Part shown: one piece after another, positions 51,136-59,037 of the stretch
Position numbering within the stretch: the stretch's first letter is position 1
Layout of the letters: each line of letters begins with the position of its first letter
From: Chitinilyticum aquatile DSM 21506
GTDB lineage: Bacteria; Pseudomonadota; Gammaproteobacteria; Burkholderiales; Chitinibacteraceae
Length of the DNA stretch: 64,000 bases
Direction of reading: 5' to 3'
NCBI RefSeq assembly: GCF_000430805.1
Contig: NZ_KE387261.1
Location: 121,844-185,843, forward strand
Notes under the pieces: model-generated
The model's input: the letters and a program-made list of their open reading frames with translations, nothing else
Told to the model about the DNA's origin: nothing
Databases searched by the model: none
Position numbers and translations under genes: made by a program

Positions 51136-52746
51136 ATGATACGTATTGCCGAACTCAAGCTGCCGCTTGAACATTCCCCCGAAGAACTGCACGCCGCCAT
51201 TCTCGAGCGCCTTGGCATCAAGGCTGGCGAACTTGCCGGCTTTACGGTTCACAAGCGTAGTTTCGACGCGCGGCGTGGCGTGATGGCGCTGACCTACATC
51301 ATCGATGCCGAGGTCGCCGGCGAGGCCAGAATTCTGGCCCGCTTCAAGGCCGACCCGCACATCAGTGCCACGCCGGACATGAGTTATCACTTTGTCGGCC
51401 AGGCACCGGCAAATCTGCCGCACCGCCCCGTGGTGGTGGGCTTCGGTCCCTGTGGCATTTTTGCCGCGCTGATTCTGGCGCAGATGGGCTTCAAGCCCAT
51501 CGTGCTCGAACGTGGCCGGGAAGTCCGCAAGCGTACGCAGGATACCTGGGGGCTGTGGCGCAAGAATGTGCTGAATCCCGAATCGAACGTGCAGTTCGGC
51601 GAAGGCGGTGCCGGCACCTTCTCGGACGGCAAGCTCTATAGCCAGATCAAGGACCCGCGCCATCTGGGCCGCAAGGTGCTGGAAGAGTTCGTGAAGGCCG
51701 GTGCCCCGGAAGAAATCCTGTGGCTGGCCAAGCCGCACATCGGTACGTTCAAGCTGGTCGGCATGGTCGAGAAAATGCGTGCCGAGATCATTGCGCTGGG
51801 CGGTGAAATCCGCTTCGAGTCGCGCGTGACGGACCTGATTCTGGAAGACAAGGGCGAGGTCAAGCAGCTGCGTGGCGTGGTGCTCGCCAACGGCGAAGAA
51901 ATCCGCAGCGATCATGTGGTGCTGGGCCTGGGGCACAGCGCGCGCGATACTTTCGAAATGCTGCATCAGCGCGGCGTATTCATGGAAGCCAAGCCGTTCT
52001 CGGTCGGGTTCCGCATCGAACACCCGCAGTCACTGATTGATAAAGCCCGCTGGGGCAAATATGCCGGCAATGAAATCCTCGGCGCGGCGGATTACAAGCT
52101 GGTGCATCACGCCAGCAATGGCCGCGCGGTGTACAGCTTTTGCATGTGCCCGGGCGGAACCGTCGTGGCCGCGACCAGTGAGGAGGGTCGCGTCGTGACC
52201 AACGGCATGAGCCAGTATTCGCGCAATGAGCGCAACGCCAATTCTGGGCTGGTCGTCAGCATCGATCCGAGCGATTACCCGGGTGGCGCCATGGCGGGCA
52301 TCGAATTCCAGCGCGCGCTGGAGAGCCACGCCTATGTGCTGGGGGGCAGCAACTACAATGCCCCGGCGCAGCTGGTGGGCGATTTTCTGGCCGGCCGGCC
52401 GTCGACGGCGGTTGGCGCGGTTGAGCCGTCCTACAAGCCGGGCGTGACCTGGACTGACCTGAGCACTGCCTTGCCCGATTTCGCCATTGCCGCCATGCGC
52501 GAGGCGATTCCCGCCATGGCGAAAAAAATCCGCGGTTATGACATGCACGACGCCGTGCTCACCGGCGTGGAAACGCGCACCTCGTCACCGCTGCGCATTA
52601 CGCGCGGTGAAGATTGCCAGAGCCTGAATGTGCGCGGCCTGTATCCGGCTGGCGAGGGGGCTGGGTATGCGGGCGGGATTTTGTCGGCCGGCGTGGACGG
52701 CATCAAGGTAGCCGAGGCGCTGGCGCTGGATATGCTGAAAGCCTGA
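51136..52746 (+). CDS. FAD-dependent dehydrogenase (NAD(P)/FAD oxidoreductase family)
   Basis: A 536-residue flavoprotein. An N-terminal domain of about 95 residues precedes the FAD site VVVGFGPCGIFAALILAQMG. FGEGGAGTFSDGKLYSQIKD, HVVLGLGHSARDTFEMLHQRG and the C-terminal GLYPAGEGAGYAGGILSAGVDG identify the conserved bacterial family of uncharacterised HI0933/geranylgeranyl reductase-like dehydrogenases. Substrate unknown. I use the ATG at 51136 (MIRIAELKLPL). Confidence 0.88.
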   Translation: MIRIAELKLPLEHSPEELHAAILERLGIKAGELAGFTVHKRSFDARRGVMALTYIIDAEVAGEARILARFKADPHISATPDMSYHFVGQAPANLPHRPVVVGFGPCGIFAALILAQMGFKPIVLERGREVRKRTQDTWGLWRKNVLNPESNVQFGEGGAGTFSDGKLYSQIKDPRHLGRKVLEEFVKAGAPEEILWLAKPHIGTFKLVGMVEKMRAEIIALGGEIRFESRVTDLILEDKGEVKQLRGVVLANGEEIRSDHVVLGLGHSARDTFEMLHQRGVFMEAKPFSVGFRIEHPQSLIDKARWGKYAGNEILGAADYKLVHHASNGRAVYSFCMCPGGTVVAATSEEGRVVTNGMSQYSRNERNANSGLVVSIDPSDYPGGAMAGIEFQRALESHAYVLGGSNYNAPAQLVGDFLAGRPSTAVGAVEPSYKPGVTWTDLSTALPDFAIAAMREAIPAMAKKIRGYDMHDAVLTGVETRTSSPLRITRGEDCQSLNVRGLYPAGEGAGYAGGILSAGVDGIKVAEALALDMLKA

Positions 52747-52755
52747 TACATTAAT

Positions 52756-52804
52756 GGGTATTGGTTTGATGACTTTTTATTTGAAAGGTCATAGCTATAT
52801 ACCC
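52756..52804. repeat. 49-bp palindromic repeat, copy 6
   Basis: GGGTATTGGTTTGATGACTT...AGGTCATAGCTATATACCC, 10 nt after the stop of the FAD dehydrogenase gene. Confidence 0.85.
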
Positions 52805-52820
52805 TTCAATTTATGGGGCC

Positions 52821-53144
52821 ATGAAGTATGGCCTGGTATGGCGCCTGTTCTGCCTGGGGACGCAGGCCGTGGCCGCCACCAGCAAACCGGCAAAACCGCT
52901 GCCGGCCCAGGTGGCCGCCTTATCAGCGAGCGCGAAGCCTGCGAGCATTTTCTCGTAGAACCCATCGAGGGAAACCGTGCCAAGCAACGTTCCCGCAGCG
53001 CTTATGCGCAGCAGAACATCGATATTTACTGCAGCGGCACGGACCGGCGCCTGGCCGCGCTACCATAAAGATGAGGCCATACAGGCACGGCTGGCGCCAT
53101 TCGAGTCTGTGATTGAGGCGGGTTGCCGGGCGGTGGACTGGTGA
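52821..53144 (+). pseudogene. Remnant of a small secreted protein gene, two frameshifts
   Basis: Frame 1 from ATG 52821 gives a signal-like MKYGLVWRLFCLGTQAVAA...PAQVAAL. The protein-like reading then continues in another frame (ISEREACEHFLVEP...NIDIYCSGTDRRLAAL, from about 52918) and returns to the first frame near 53061 (YHKDEAIQARLAPFESVIEAGC) to a TGA at 53142-53144. The joined product would be about 107 residues. Two changes are needed, so it is a decayed gene unless the assembly is wrong. The DNA up to 53331 shows nothing else I can assign. Confidence 0.6.
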
Positions 53145-53331
53145 TACGGTCCTCCGAAGTCTGAGCCAGTGTGGCTGCGGGCCCGCTGGGAACAAGGCGA
53201 AAGCATGGCAATGCGCCGAAGCCTGTGACTGCACGGATTAGTTTTTATCTATGGCTTGGTTTGTGGCAATTGATTAGATTGATTTAATGAGAATTCATAT
53301 CATTCACTCAATCACCGGGCAGGAGCCAGCC

Positions 53332-53565
53332 ATGTTCAAGACCATCACCTTCGCCATTACCCATTTCACCGTCGCCTTCGCGGTGGCGTATGTTCTGACC
53401 GGCAGCTTCGGCATTGCCAGCCTGCTGGCGCTAGTCGAGCCCATGGTCAACACCGTGGCCTACCATTTTCACGAGAAAATCTGGGAAGGTATCCGCGGAC
53501 GCAGGCAGCAGGAGAAAAGCGCAGCAGGGGGCGTGATCAGCCACTTCGGCCATCCGGCGCATTGA
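53332..53565 (+). CDS. DUF2061 membrane protein, 77 aa
   Basis: MFKTITFAITHFTVAFAVAYVLTGSFGIASLLALVEPMVNTVAYHFHEKIWE (in part) shows two short membrane helices and the family's VEP...Y-x-x-HE-x-x-W pattern. The ribosome site CAGGAG lies 7 nt before the ATG at 53332. Members are small inner-membrane proteins of unknown function. Confidence 0.85.
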   Translation: MFKTITFAITHFTVAFAVAYVLTGSFGIASLLALVEPMVNTVAYHFHEKIWEGIRGRRQQEKSAAGGVISHFGHPAH

Positions 53566-53641
53566 ATTCGTCGCAGGATGGGCCATTCGTCAGCCACTTG
53601 CCAGGCTGCATATTCATGCGCCAGGCGGCTGGCTAGGCTTA

Positions 53642-53924
53642 GGTTCTGTTGATGTTTTGTTTGCGCTGCCCGCTGGAGCGATTTTTGCGCCGAATCAAGG
53701 CGTGGCGAGCGCAGCATAACCGGTTATGTCAGCGAAGCAACAACGCGGAGTCGGCGCAAAAAGCGCCCAGCCGGATGTTCATGTCAGAAAGCCGGTTTGG
53801 CTGCTTTTGGCCTGACACGGCGTTGCAAAGCCCTTGCATAGAACGACTATGCGACGGGCTTCGCGCCTTGTTTCAGGCCAAAAACAGCACAAACGGGCAG
53901 CGTAAACAAAGCGCCAACAGAACC
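53642..53924. mobile_element. 283-bp MITE-like element with GGTTCTGTTG termini
   Basis: Left end GGTTCTGTTGATGTTTTGTT and right end (reverse complement) GGTTCTGTTGGCGCTTTGTT continue to match into CGCTGCCCG. Inside are two large palindromes: one centred on CATAACCGGTTATG (about 53715), one spanning 53800-53888 (GCTGCTTTTGGCC...GGCCAAAAACAGC). It has no coding capacity. The first 10 bp resemble IS6-family ends (GGTTCTGTTGCAAA), which may point to the transposase used. It fills the gap between the DUF2061 and DUF2789 genes. Confidence 0.75.
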
Positions 53925-53951
53925 GAAAGACCAGTCAAACCGGAGCGAGCC

Positions 53952-54188
53952 ATGGAAACGCTGCATGCCGATCTGCCCACCCTGTTTGCCCAGCTTGGCC
54001 TGCCAACCACACCCGCAGCCATCCGGGCCTTCATTGCCTCGCATGTATTGCCGCCGGGTGTCGCGCTGCCTGATGCAGCATTTTGGCGTGCGTCACAGGC
54101 AGATTTTCTGCGCGAGGCGCTGGCGGAGGACTCGGAATGGGCCGAAGTGGTGGACGAGCTGGCCTTGCTGCTGTCGCGGGAAAGCTGA
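53952..54188 (+). CDS. DUF2789 protein, 78 aa
   Basis: METLHADLPTLFAQLGLPTTPAAIRAFIASHVLPPGVALPDAAFWRASQADFLREALAEDSEWAEVVDEL (in part) is a clear DUF2789 sequence: small, acidic, helical. The frame is open upstream through the MITE-like element, but the family starts at the ATG at 53952. Function unknown. The insertion 28 bp upstream may have altered its promoter. Confidence 0.85.
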   Translation: METLHADLPTLFAQLGLPTTPAAIRAFIASHVLPPGVALPDAAFWRASQADFLREALAEDSEWAEVVDELALLLSRES

Positions 54189-54220
54189 GCCCAACGAGCG
54201 ACCTGTCCCTTATTTTGCAA

Positions 54221-54269
54221 GGGTATTGCCATGCAGCCATTTAAAGTATTGGGCTGTGGAGCAATACCC
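54221..54269. repeat. 49-bp palindromic repeat, copy 7
   Basis: GGGTATTGCCATGCAGCCAT...GGGCTGTGGAGCAATACCC, with intact ends, between the DUF2789 gene and the convergent methyltransferase gene. Confidence 0.9.
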
Positions 54270-54281
54270 TATACGAAGCGT

Positions 54282-55298
54282 TTATACGTGCAGAAGAACG
54301 ATTTTCAGCGGGTGCTTGCCGTCCGGGCTGGGGAAGTCGCCCTCCGGCGTGATCCATTCGTGCGATACGATGGGGCGGCCCGCCTTGCCGGCGGCGCGCT
54401 CCAGCGCTGCCAGCCAGGCCTCCGCGTCCACTTCGGCGACATTGTTGCAGCAGATCAGCATGCCGCCTGGCGCCGTGCACAGCAGCGCCGGCTTGAACAG
54501 GGCCTGGTAGTCGTTGACGAGGTCGACAACGCCGAAGGGGCTTTTCGCGTAGCGAGGCGGATCGAGGAACACCAGATCGAATTCGGTCTTTTCCAGTTGC
54601 GGGAAGGACGGCATGCGCTTGCCGCGCACCATTTTCGGCTGGCCGATGCCGGCGTACTGGCGCAGCGCGGCAAACGCGTCGCTCTGGATGAAGCGCGGAC
54701 GGATCGGCAGGTCGTTCAGCTTGGCGTTGTCCTTGCCGACCGCGAGGCTTGATTCGGCAAAATCGACGTTCACGACAAAGCGGGCACCGGCCTTGGCGGC
54801 GGCAATGCCGACTCCGCAGGTATAGGCAAAGAGGTTGAGCACCGACTTGCCGGCGCATTCCTGCATCACGCGGCGACGTGCGGCGCGCAGATCGAGAAAG
54901 AGCCACGGGTCCTGCCCGCTGTGCCGCGCCTGGATCTGGTAGCGCACGCCCAGCTCTTCGGCGATGTGCAGTGTCTGGGCGGCAGCTTCGTCGTCGGCAG
55001 CAAGCGGGTTGCCGATGCGTGAATTGCTGGCGCTGCGGTCGTTGTAGATCAGGGCGAGGCCGGGATAGGGCTTGGCATAGAAGGTACGAATGGTCGTCAG
55101 CTGTTCGGCATCGAGCGGTGCATGAAAGCTCTGCACCAGCAGCAGATCGCCATAGCGGTCAACGGTGAGGCCGGGTTCGCCCTCGACGCTGCCGTGAAAG
55201 AGGCGGTAGGCGGTGGTGTGCTCCGCGTGCAGCTGTGACAGCAGCGCAGTGCGTGCAGCAAATGCTGCGGCGAGGTGTTCGCCTAGGGATGTGGTCAT
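54282..55298 (-). CDS. SAM-dependent rRNA methyltransferase (RlmI-like, without PUA domain)
   Basis: A 338-residue class I methyltransferase. EGEPGLTVDRYGDLLLVQSF and FLDLRAARRRVMQE precede motif I VLNLFAYTCGVGIAAAKAGA; the catalytic motif is VFLDPPRYAKSPFG. E. coli RlmI methylates 23S rRNA C1962 and carries an N-terminal PUA domain that is missing here, so the target may differ. Confidence 0.85.
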   Translation of the reverse strand: MTTSLGEHLAAAFAARTALLSQLHAEHTTAYRLFHGSVEGEPGLTVDRYGDLLLVQSFHAPLDAEQLTTIRTFYAKPYPGLALIYNDRSASNSRIGNPLAADDEAAAQTLHIAEELGVRYQIQARHSGQDPWLFLDLRAARRRVMQECAGKSVLNLFAYTCGVGIAAAKAGARFVVNVDFAESSLAVGKDNAKLNDLPIRPRFIQSDAFAALRQYAGIGQPKMVRGKRMPSFPQLEKTEFDLVFLDPPRYAKSPFGVVDLVNDYQALFKPALLCTAPGGMLICCNNVAEVDAEAWLAALERAAGKAGRPIVSHEWITPEGDFPSPDGKHPLKIVLLHV

Positions 55299-55365
55299 GG
55301 GGCAGGTCCGGAAAAGGAAAGAATGCAGGAGGGCCGGGCGGTAACGGGTGCCTGGCCGGGTATCA

Positions 55366-55830
55366 TCAGCCCAGCAGGCCTTCAGTGGCGAGCTGGCGGA
55401 TCAGCATGACGGTGGCAAGGTCACTGTCCTGCCAGGCCTGGCGCAGGTAGCCCAGCAGATGCGTTTCATCGGGAGCGACCTCGTGCGGTGTATCGTAGCT
55501 GAAGCGCACGAATAGCGCGCCCGCCTCGGGCTCCTCGATCTGCATGCGCAGCGTGCCGCCGCCATGCTGTTCGCCGGGCTGGGTGTGATAGAGCACGGCG
55601 TGCTCGTGCTTCAGCGTGATGTGGTCGACGACGACCAGTGCGCCGAAGTGCATTTCACGCTTCAGGGCGTGTTCGCTGCGCTCGATGATGATGACCTCAT
55701 CGAGCTGCTCCATGAAGCGCTGCGGCTCGCAGGCGCGCAGCACCAGGCCTTGCCAGAGCTGGTTGCGGGTCAGTTGCTCCAGATGCGGAGCATTCAGGTC
55801 GTTAACCTGGATCAGGTGTTCATGCTGCAT
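55366..55830 (-). CDS. DUF1857 (SRPBCC superfamily) protein
   Basis: A 154-residue soluble protein. EHLIQVNDLNAPHLEQLTRNQLWQGLVLRA is the family opening and FGALVVVDHITLKHEHAVLYHT the middle strand block of a START/Bet v1-like fold. It probably binds a small hydrophobic ligand. Function unknown in bacteria. It is separate from the methyltransferase gene. Confidence 0.85.
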   Translation of the reverse strand: MQHEHLIQVNDLNAPHLEQLTRNQLWQGLVLRACEPQRFMEQLDEVIIIERSEHALKREMHFGALVVVDHITLKHEHAVLYHTQPGEQHGGGTLRMQIEEPEAGALFVRFSYDTPHEVAPDETHLLGYLRQAWQDSDLATVMLIRQLATEGLLG

Positions 55831-55929
55831 GAAAATTCCGGCGCAGTAGTGTACGCAAAAGGCGATTGTACGCTGTGGCGGCCTTTTGTGCCGTGCGCGC
55901 TGTCGGCTCTGCCGGAATGGGAGCTGGTT

Positions 55930-56664
55930 TTACGCGTCGCGGCGGCGCAGTGCGCTGAACGCCGAGGGCTCCCATTCGCGCATGGCCAGCAGGAGGCCGG
56001 TGCCATGGCGCTCGTCGAGCGGCTGCTGCAGGCTGGTGCGGTGCTGCTCGGAAAATTCCTGCCTTACCTTTTCCAGCAGTTTGGTAACACGCTGGCGGGC
56101 GGCTTCGGTCAGCATGCCCTGCGTGAATACATATTGTCCGGGCGGGAAGGGGGCGCTCAGGTAATCGTGCTCGGCGCGCTCGCGGAAGAAGGTCTGGATC
56201 GGGCCATTGGGCAGCCAGCGGAAATCGCGCGCCACTTTCAGGCGAATGCGGTTGCCCGGCAAGAGGTCAATCAGGCCGATGCGGTCAAGCCGGGTAAGGG
56301 CCAGAATGATTTCCGGTTCGGTGAGCGTGAAGCGGGTGCGGATGTCTTCCATTGTCCAGTGGTTCAGCACGCACACGGCGACCAGCAGCAGCTTCAGGTC
56401 GGCGACAACTTCACGTTCCTGCTGCTCGGTCAGTTGCGGCAGTTTTTCGCTTTGCAGCGCGGTTTCCTGCGCCAGTTCGGCGATGGTCATGCCGGCCAGC
56501 GCCGTAACCTCGGCCAGCCGCTCCAGCGTGACACGGGGGCTGGCGAACATGCGCTTGATGCTGGCTTCAGACACATCAAGCCGCGCGGCCAGGTCTTTCT
56601 GCGTGATGCCTTGCGCCTTGAGCCGCTTGCGCAAGAACTGCAGCATTTGTTCGGTTTCCTGCAT
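55930..56664 (-). CDS. XRE-family helix-turn-helix regulator
   Basis: About 244 residues. The N-terminal HTH (LRKRLKAQGITQKDLAARLDVSEASIKRMF) is Cro/CI-like. The rest has a winged-helix-like segment (NHWTMEDIRTRFTLTEPEIILALTRLDRIGLIDLLPGNRIRLKVA, in part) and a C-terminal helical region with an aromatic patch (FREYLS-like RERAEHDYLSAPFPPGQYVF) that may bind a ligand. The start at 56664 or 19 nt further in (MLQFLRK) is uncertain. It is divergent from the ceramidase-like gene. Confidence 0.82.
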   Translation of the reverse strand: MQETEQMLQFLRKRLKAQGITQKDLAARLDVSEASIKRMFASPRVTLERLAEVTALAGMTIAELAQETALQSEKLPQLTEQQEREVVADLKLLLVAVCVLNHWTMEDIRTRFTLTEPEIILALTRLDRIGLIDLLPGNRIRLKVARDFRWLPNGPIQTFFRERAEHDYLSAPFPPGQYVFTQGMLTEAARQRVTKLLEKVRQEFSEQHRTSLQQPLDERHGTGLLLAMREWEPSAFSALRRRDA

Positions 56665-56781
56665 GATCGGTGCAAATCCTGCAACATGACAGGCCAGATT
56701 CTGCCACGAATGCCATTGTATTTGGGTTTTCCGGTGCACTGATGCAAGCTGGGTGTGACCGTACCGAAAGAGGAGTTGCCC

Positions 56782-57570
56782 GTGTCGCCGAATGCCCGTT
56801 TACGCCCGGCCCTGCTGATCGGCTGCCTGCTCATGCTGGCGCTTGCCGTGCATGGACCGATTGCCCAGTATGCGCATTATCACGACTTTGCCGACCGGCG
56901 TGCCTGGCTGGGGCTCTCCAATGCCGCCGATGTGCTGTCCAATGCCGGTTTCGTGCTGGCCGGATTGTGGGGTGTGCTCAGCGTGCTGCAACGCGAGGCG
57001 CCGCCCGGCGGACGTTTCGGCTGGTTGCTGGCGTTCGGAGGGATGGCGCTGACCGGACTGGGGTCGGGCTGGTATCACCTGCAGCCGGATGACCATACCC
57101 TGATCTGGGATCGCCTGCCGATTGCGCTGGCCTGTGCCGGCTTGTTGGCAGCCGTGGGGAGTGAGCTGCATGGCCGCGTACGTGCGCTATGGCCTGCGCT
57201 TTGGCTTGCTTTCTGGGCTGTATCCAGCGTGATCTGGTGGGCCTGGGACGGAGATCTGCGGCCTTATCTGCTGCTGCAGGCCCTGCCGCTTATCCTGTTG
57301 CCGCTATGGTACTGGCAGATGCAGCGCCGAGTTACCGAGCAACTGCTGGTGTTCGGAGCATCGCTTTGCTATGTGCTGGCCAAGATCGCCGAGCTGCAGG
57401 ATCACCGCTGGTTCCTGCTGCTCGATGGCATGATGTCCGGGCATACACTCAAGCATGTTTTTGCCACTCTGGCCTGTGGCATGCTGGTGATGGCTTACCG
57501 GGTAGGGCATTTTTCGCAGAAGGGGCTTGCCAAGCCGGCTGTTGGCCGGTATAGTTCTGCCTCTCTGTAA
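56782..57570 (+). CDS. Ceramidase-like (alkaline phytoceramidase family) membrane protein
   Basis: A 262-residue membrane protein with seven hydrophobic segments. Candidate metal/catalytic residues sit in SNAGFVLAG, GLGSGWYHLQPDDHTLIWDRLPI and SGHTLKHVFAT, matching the Ser/Asp/His pattern of the CREST ceramidase superfamily. The start is most likely GTG at 56782 because AGAGGAG lies 7 nt before it. Whether it hydrolyses ceramides or another amide is unknown. Confidence 0.78.
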   Translation: MSPNARLRPALLIGCLLMLALAVHGPIAQYAHYHDFADRRAWLGLSNAADVLSNAGFVLAGLWGVLSVLQREAPPGGRFGWLLAFGGMALTGLGSGWYHLQPDDHTLIWDRLPIALACAGLLAAVGSELHGRVRALWPALWLAFWAVSSVIWWAWDGDLRPYLLLQALPLILLPLWYWQMQRRVTEQLLVFGASLCYVLAKIAELQDHRWFLLLDGMMSGHTLKHVFATLACGMLVMAYRVGHFSQKGLAKPAVGRYSSASL

Positions 57571-57592
57571 GGCGAATGTCTTGCAAGGCTGC

Positions 57593-57669
57593 GCGCCCGT
57601 AGCTCAGTTGGATAGAGTATTTGGCTACGAACCAAAGGGTCGGGCGTTCGAATCGCTCCGGGCGCGCCA
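57593..57669 (+). tRNA. tRNA-Arg(ACG)
   Basis: A 77-nt cloverleaf: acceptor GCGCCCG pairs with CGGGCGC, D-arm AGCTCAGTTGGATAGAGT, anticodon stem TTTGG/CCAAA with loop CTACGAA (anticodon ACG, read as ICG), T-loop GTTCGAATC and an encoded CCA end. A terminator follows at 57678. Confidence 0.97.
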
Positions 57670-57677
57670 CAATTTAG

Positions 57678-57710
57678 AAAGCCGCTTTCCGCAAGGAAAG
57701 CGGCTTTTTT
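57678..57710. terminator. Terminator of tRNA-Arg (bidirectional)
   Basis: AAAGCCGCTTTCC (57678-57690), GCAA, GGAAAGCGGCTTTTTT (57695-57710). It also ends the convergent GGDEF gene. Confidence 0.9.
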
Positions 57711-59026
57711 CATTGCTGCTCGCCGGGTGCCTTTGCCAGCCTGACGCAGTTCCTGCCCCCATGCTTGGCAGCATACAGGGCTGTATCGGCGCGTTCGAGG
57801 CAATCGCTCAGTGTTTCCTCGCCAAATTCGGCTACGCCAAAGCTGCAGCTCAGCTTGATGCGGGCTGGCCATTCATGCAGAAGAACGACTTCCCGCAGTT
57901 TCTCGGCCAGTTGCATGGCCTGATCCTGCCCGGTGTGCGGCAGCAGCAGCAGGAACTCTTCACCGCCCCAGCGGATCAGCGCATCGCTGTTGCGGATGTG
58001 CTGCTGAACCAGTTGAACAAGGGTGATCAGCACCGCGTCGCCGATCTGGTGGCCGTATTGGTCGTTGACCTGCTTGAAGTGGTCGATGTCAAAGAACACC
58101 ATGCTGAAGCCGGTGCCGCTATCCTCCGTTTCCTTGCGCAGGGAAAAGAGCAGGTCCGCCGCTCCCGTGCGGTTCAGTGCGCCCGTCAGCGTGTCGGTGC
58201 GGGCCAGATTGCGATAGGCTTCACCTTCAAAAACCAGGCTGTGGTTGAGCTCGCGCAGCTGTCTTTCATTCTGGAGATGGGCCAGTAGTCGTCGCAGCAG
58301 AAAGATCAGTGCGGCACTCACCCACAGCCCGATCAGCAGGGCATAGAAGGTGCTGCGCGCGAGCCAGCGCCCCTCGAATTCGATGCTGTGTACCGTGATC
58401 TGGTAAGGGCCTGGCTTGGCATTGCCTCCGGTGGCAATCTCGATAGCCGTGACATTGTCGAATTCCGGCTGGCTGAGTTCCAGCGGAATCTGCTGATCGT
58501 TCAGCCACCAGGTTGCAACCTGGAAGTAGCGCAGGGAAACATCCAGCCCCTCCGGGTAGCGCCGCGGGTCGTATTCGATCTGGTTGACCTTCAGGCTTTC
58601 TGCCGGCTTGCCCGGCACATAGGCCGGGTTAAAGTTGCGCAGATAGACACGAACCGTATCGCCGGGCGGTGCCACATAACCCAGTTTGATGCGGATGCGG
58701 TCGTAATCTTCCAGATTGATGCCCTTGCCGTTTTCCCCGAGCGTGATGCCCGTCTCGCAATAAGGCCATTCGAACTTGGGACGCAACTCGCAATCCAGTA
58801 CGCTGCCTTCGGGTGTTACTCTAATACTGCTTGAGGTATTGCCTCCTTGTATCCGGTCATCAATGGCTTTGGAGCTATACCCCTGTTCCTGATTGATGAC
58901 CAGTGTCTTGATCATCAGCACTTCATACACGGGGAGGCTGATCAGCGTCACCAGCAACAGAACGATGATGACATTGACGGCGCTGGTGAGCGGACGGCTG
59001 GATGGGGCTGGCGTGATGGTCAGCAT
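57710..59026 (-). CDS. Membrane-bound GGDEF diguanylate cyclase
   Basis: A 438-residue protein: N-terminal membrane segment (VNVIIVLLLVTLISLPVYEVL), a periplasmic domain of about 180 residues, a second membrane segment (TFYALLIGLWVSAALIFLLRRLL) and a GGDEF domain with the active-site RWGGEEFLLLLP and ARTDTLTGALNR. It should synthesise c-di-GMP in response to an external signal. The start at 59026 gives the first membrane helix; the longer open frame overlaps the upstream gene. A 49-bp repeat lies inside the coding sequence (residues about 49-64). Confidence 0.92.
   Translation of the reverse strand: MLTITPAPSSRPLTSAVNVIIVLLLVTLISLPVYEVLMIKTLVINQEQGYSSKAIDDRIQGGNTSSSIRVTPEGSVLDCELRPKFEWPYCETGITLGENGKGINLEDYDRIRIKLGYVAPPGDTVRVYLRNFNPAYVPGKPAESLKVNQIEYDPRRYPEGLDVSLRYFQVATWWLNDQQIPLELSQPEFDNVTAIEIATGGNAKPGPYQITVHSIEFEGRWLARSTFYALLIGLWVSAALIFLLRRLLAHLQNERQLRELNHSLVFEGEAYRNLARTDTLTGALNRTGAADLLFSLRKETEDSGTGFSMVFFDIDHFKQVNDQYGHQIGDAVLITLVQLVQQHIRNSDALIRWGGEEFLLLLPHTGQDQAMQLAEKLREVVLLHEWPARIKLSCSFGVAEFGEETLSDCLERADTALYAAKHGGRNCVRLAKAPGEQQ
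58834..58882. repeat. 49-bp palindromic repeat, copy 8, inside a coding sequence
   Basis: AGGTATTGCCTCCTTGTATC...TGGCTTTGGAGCTATACCC. It matches copy 5 over TGGCTTTGGAG-TATACC. On the coding strand it is read in frame as about 16 residues (QGYSSKAIDDRIQGGNT) of the sensor domain. Confidence 0.7.
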
Positions 59027-59037
59027 GAATGTCGGCC

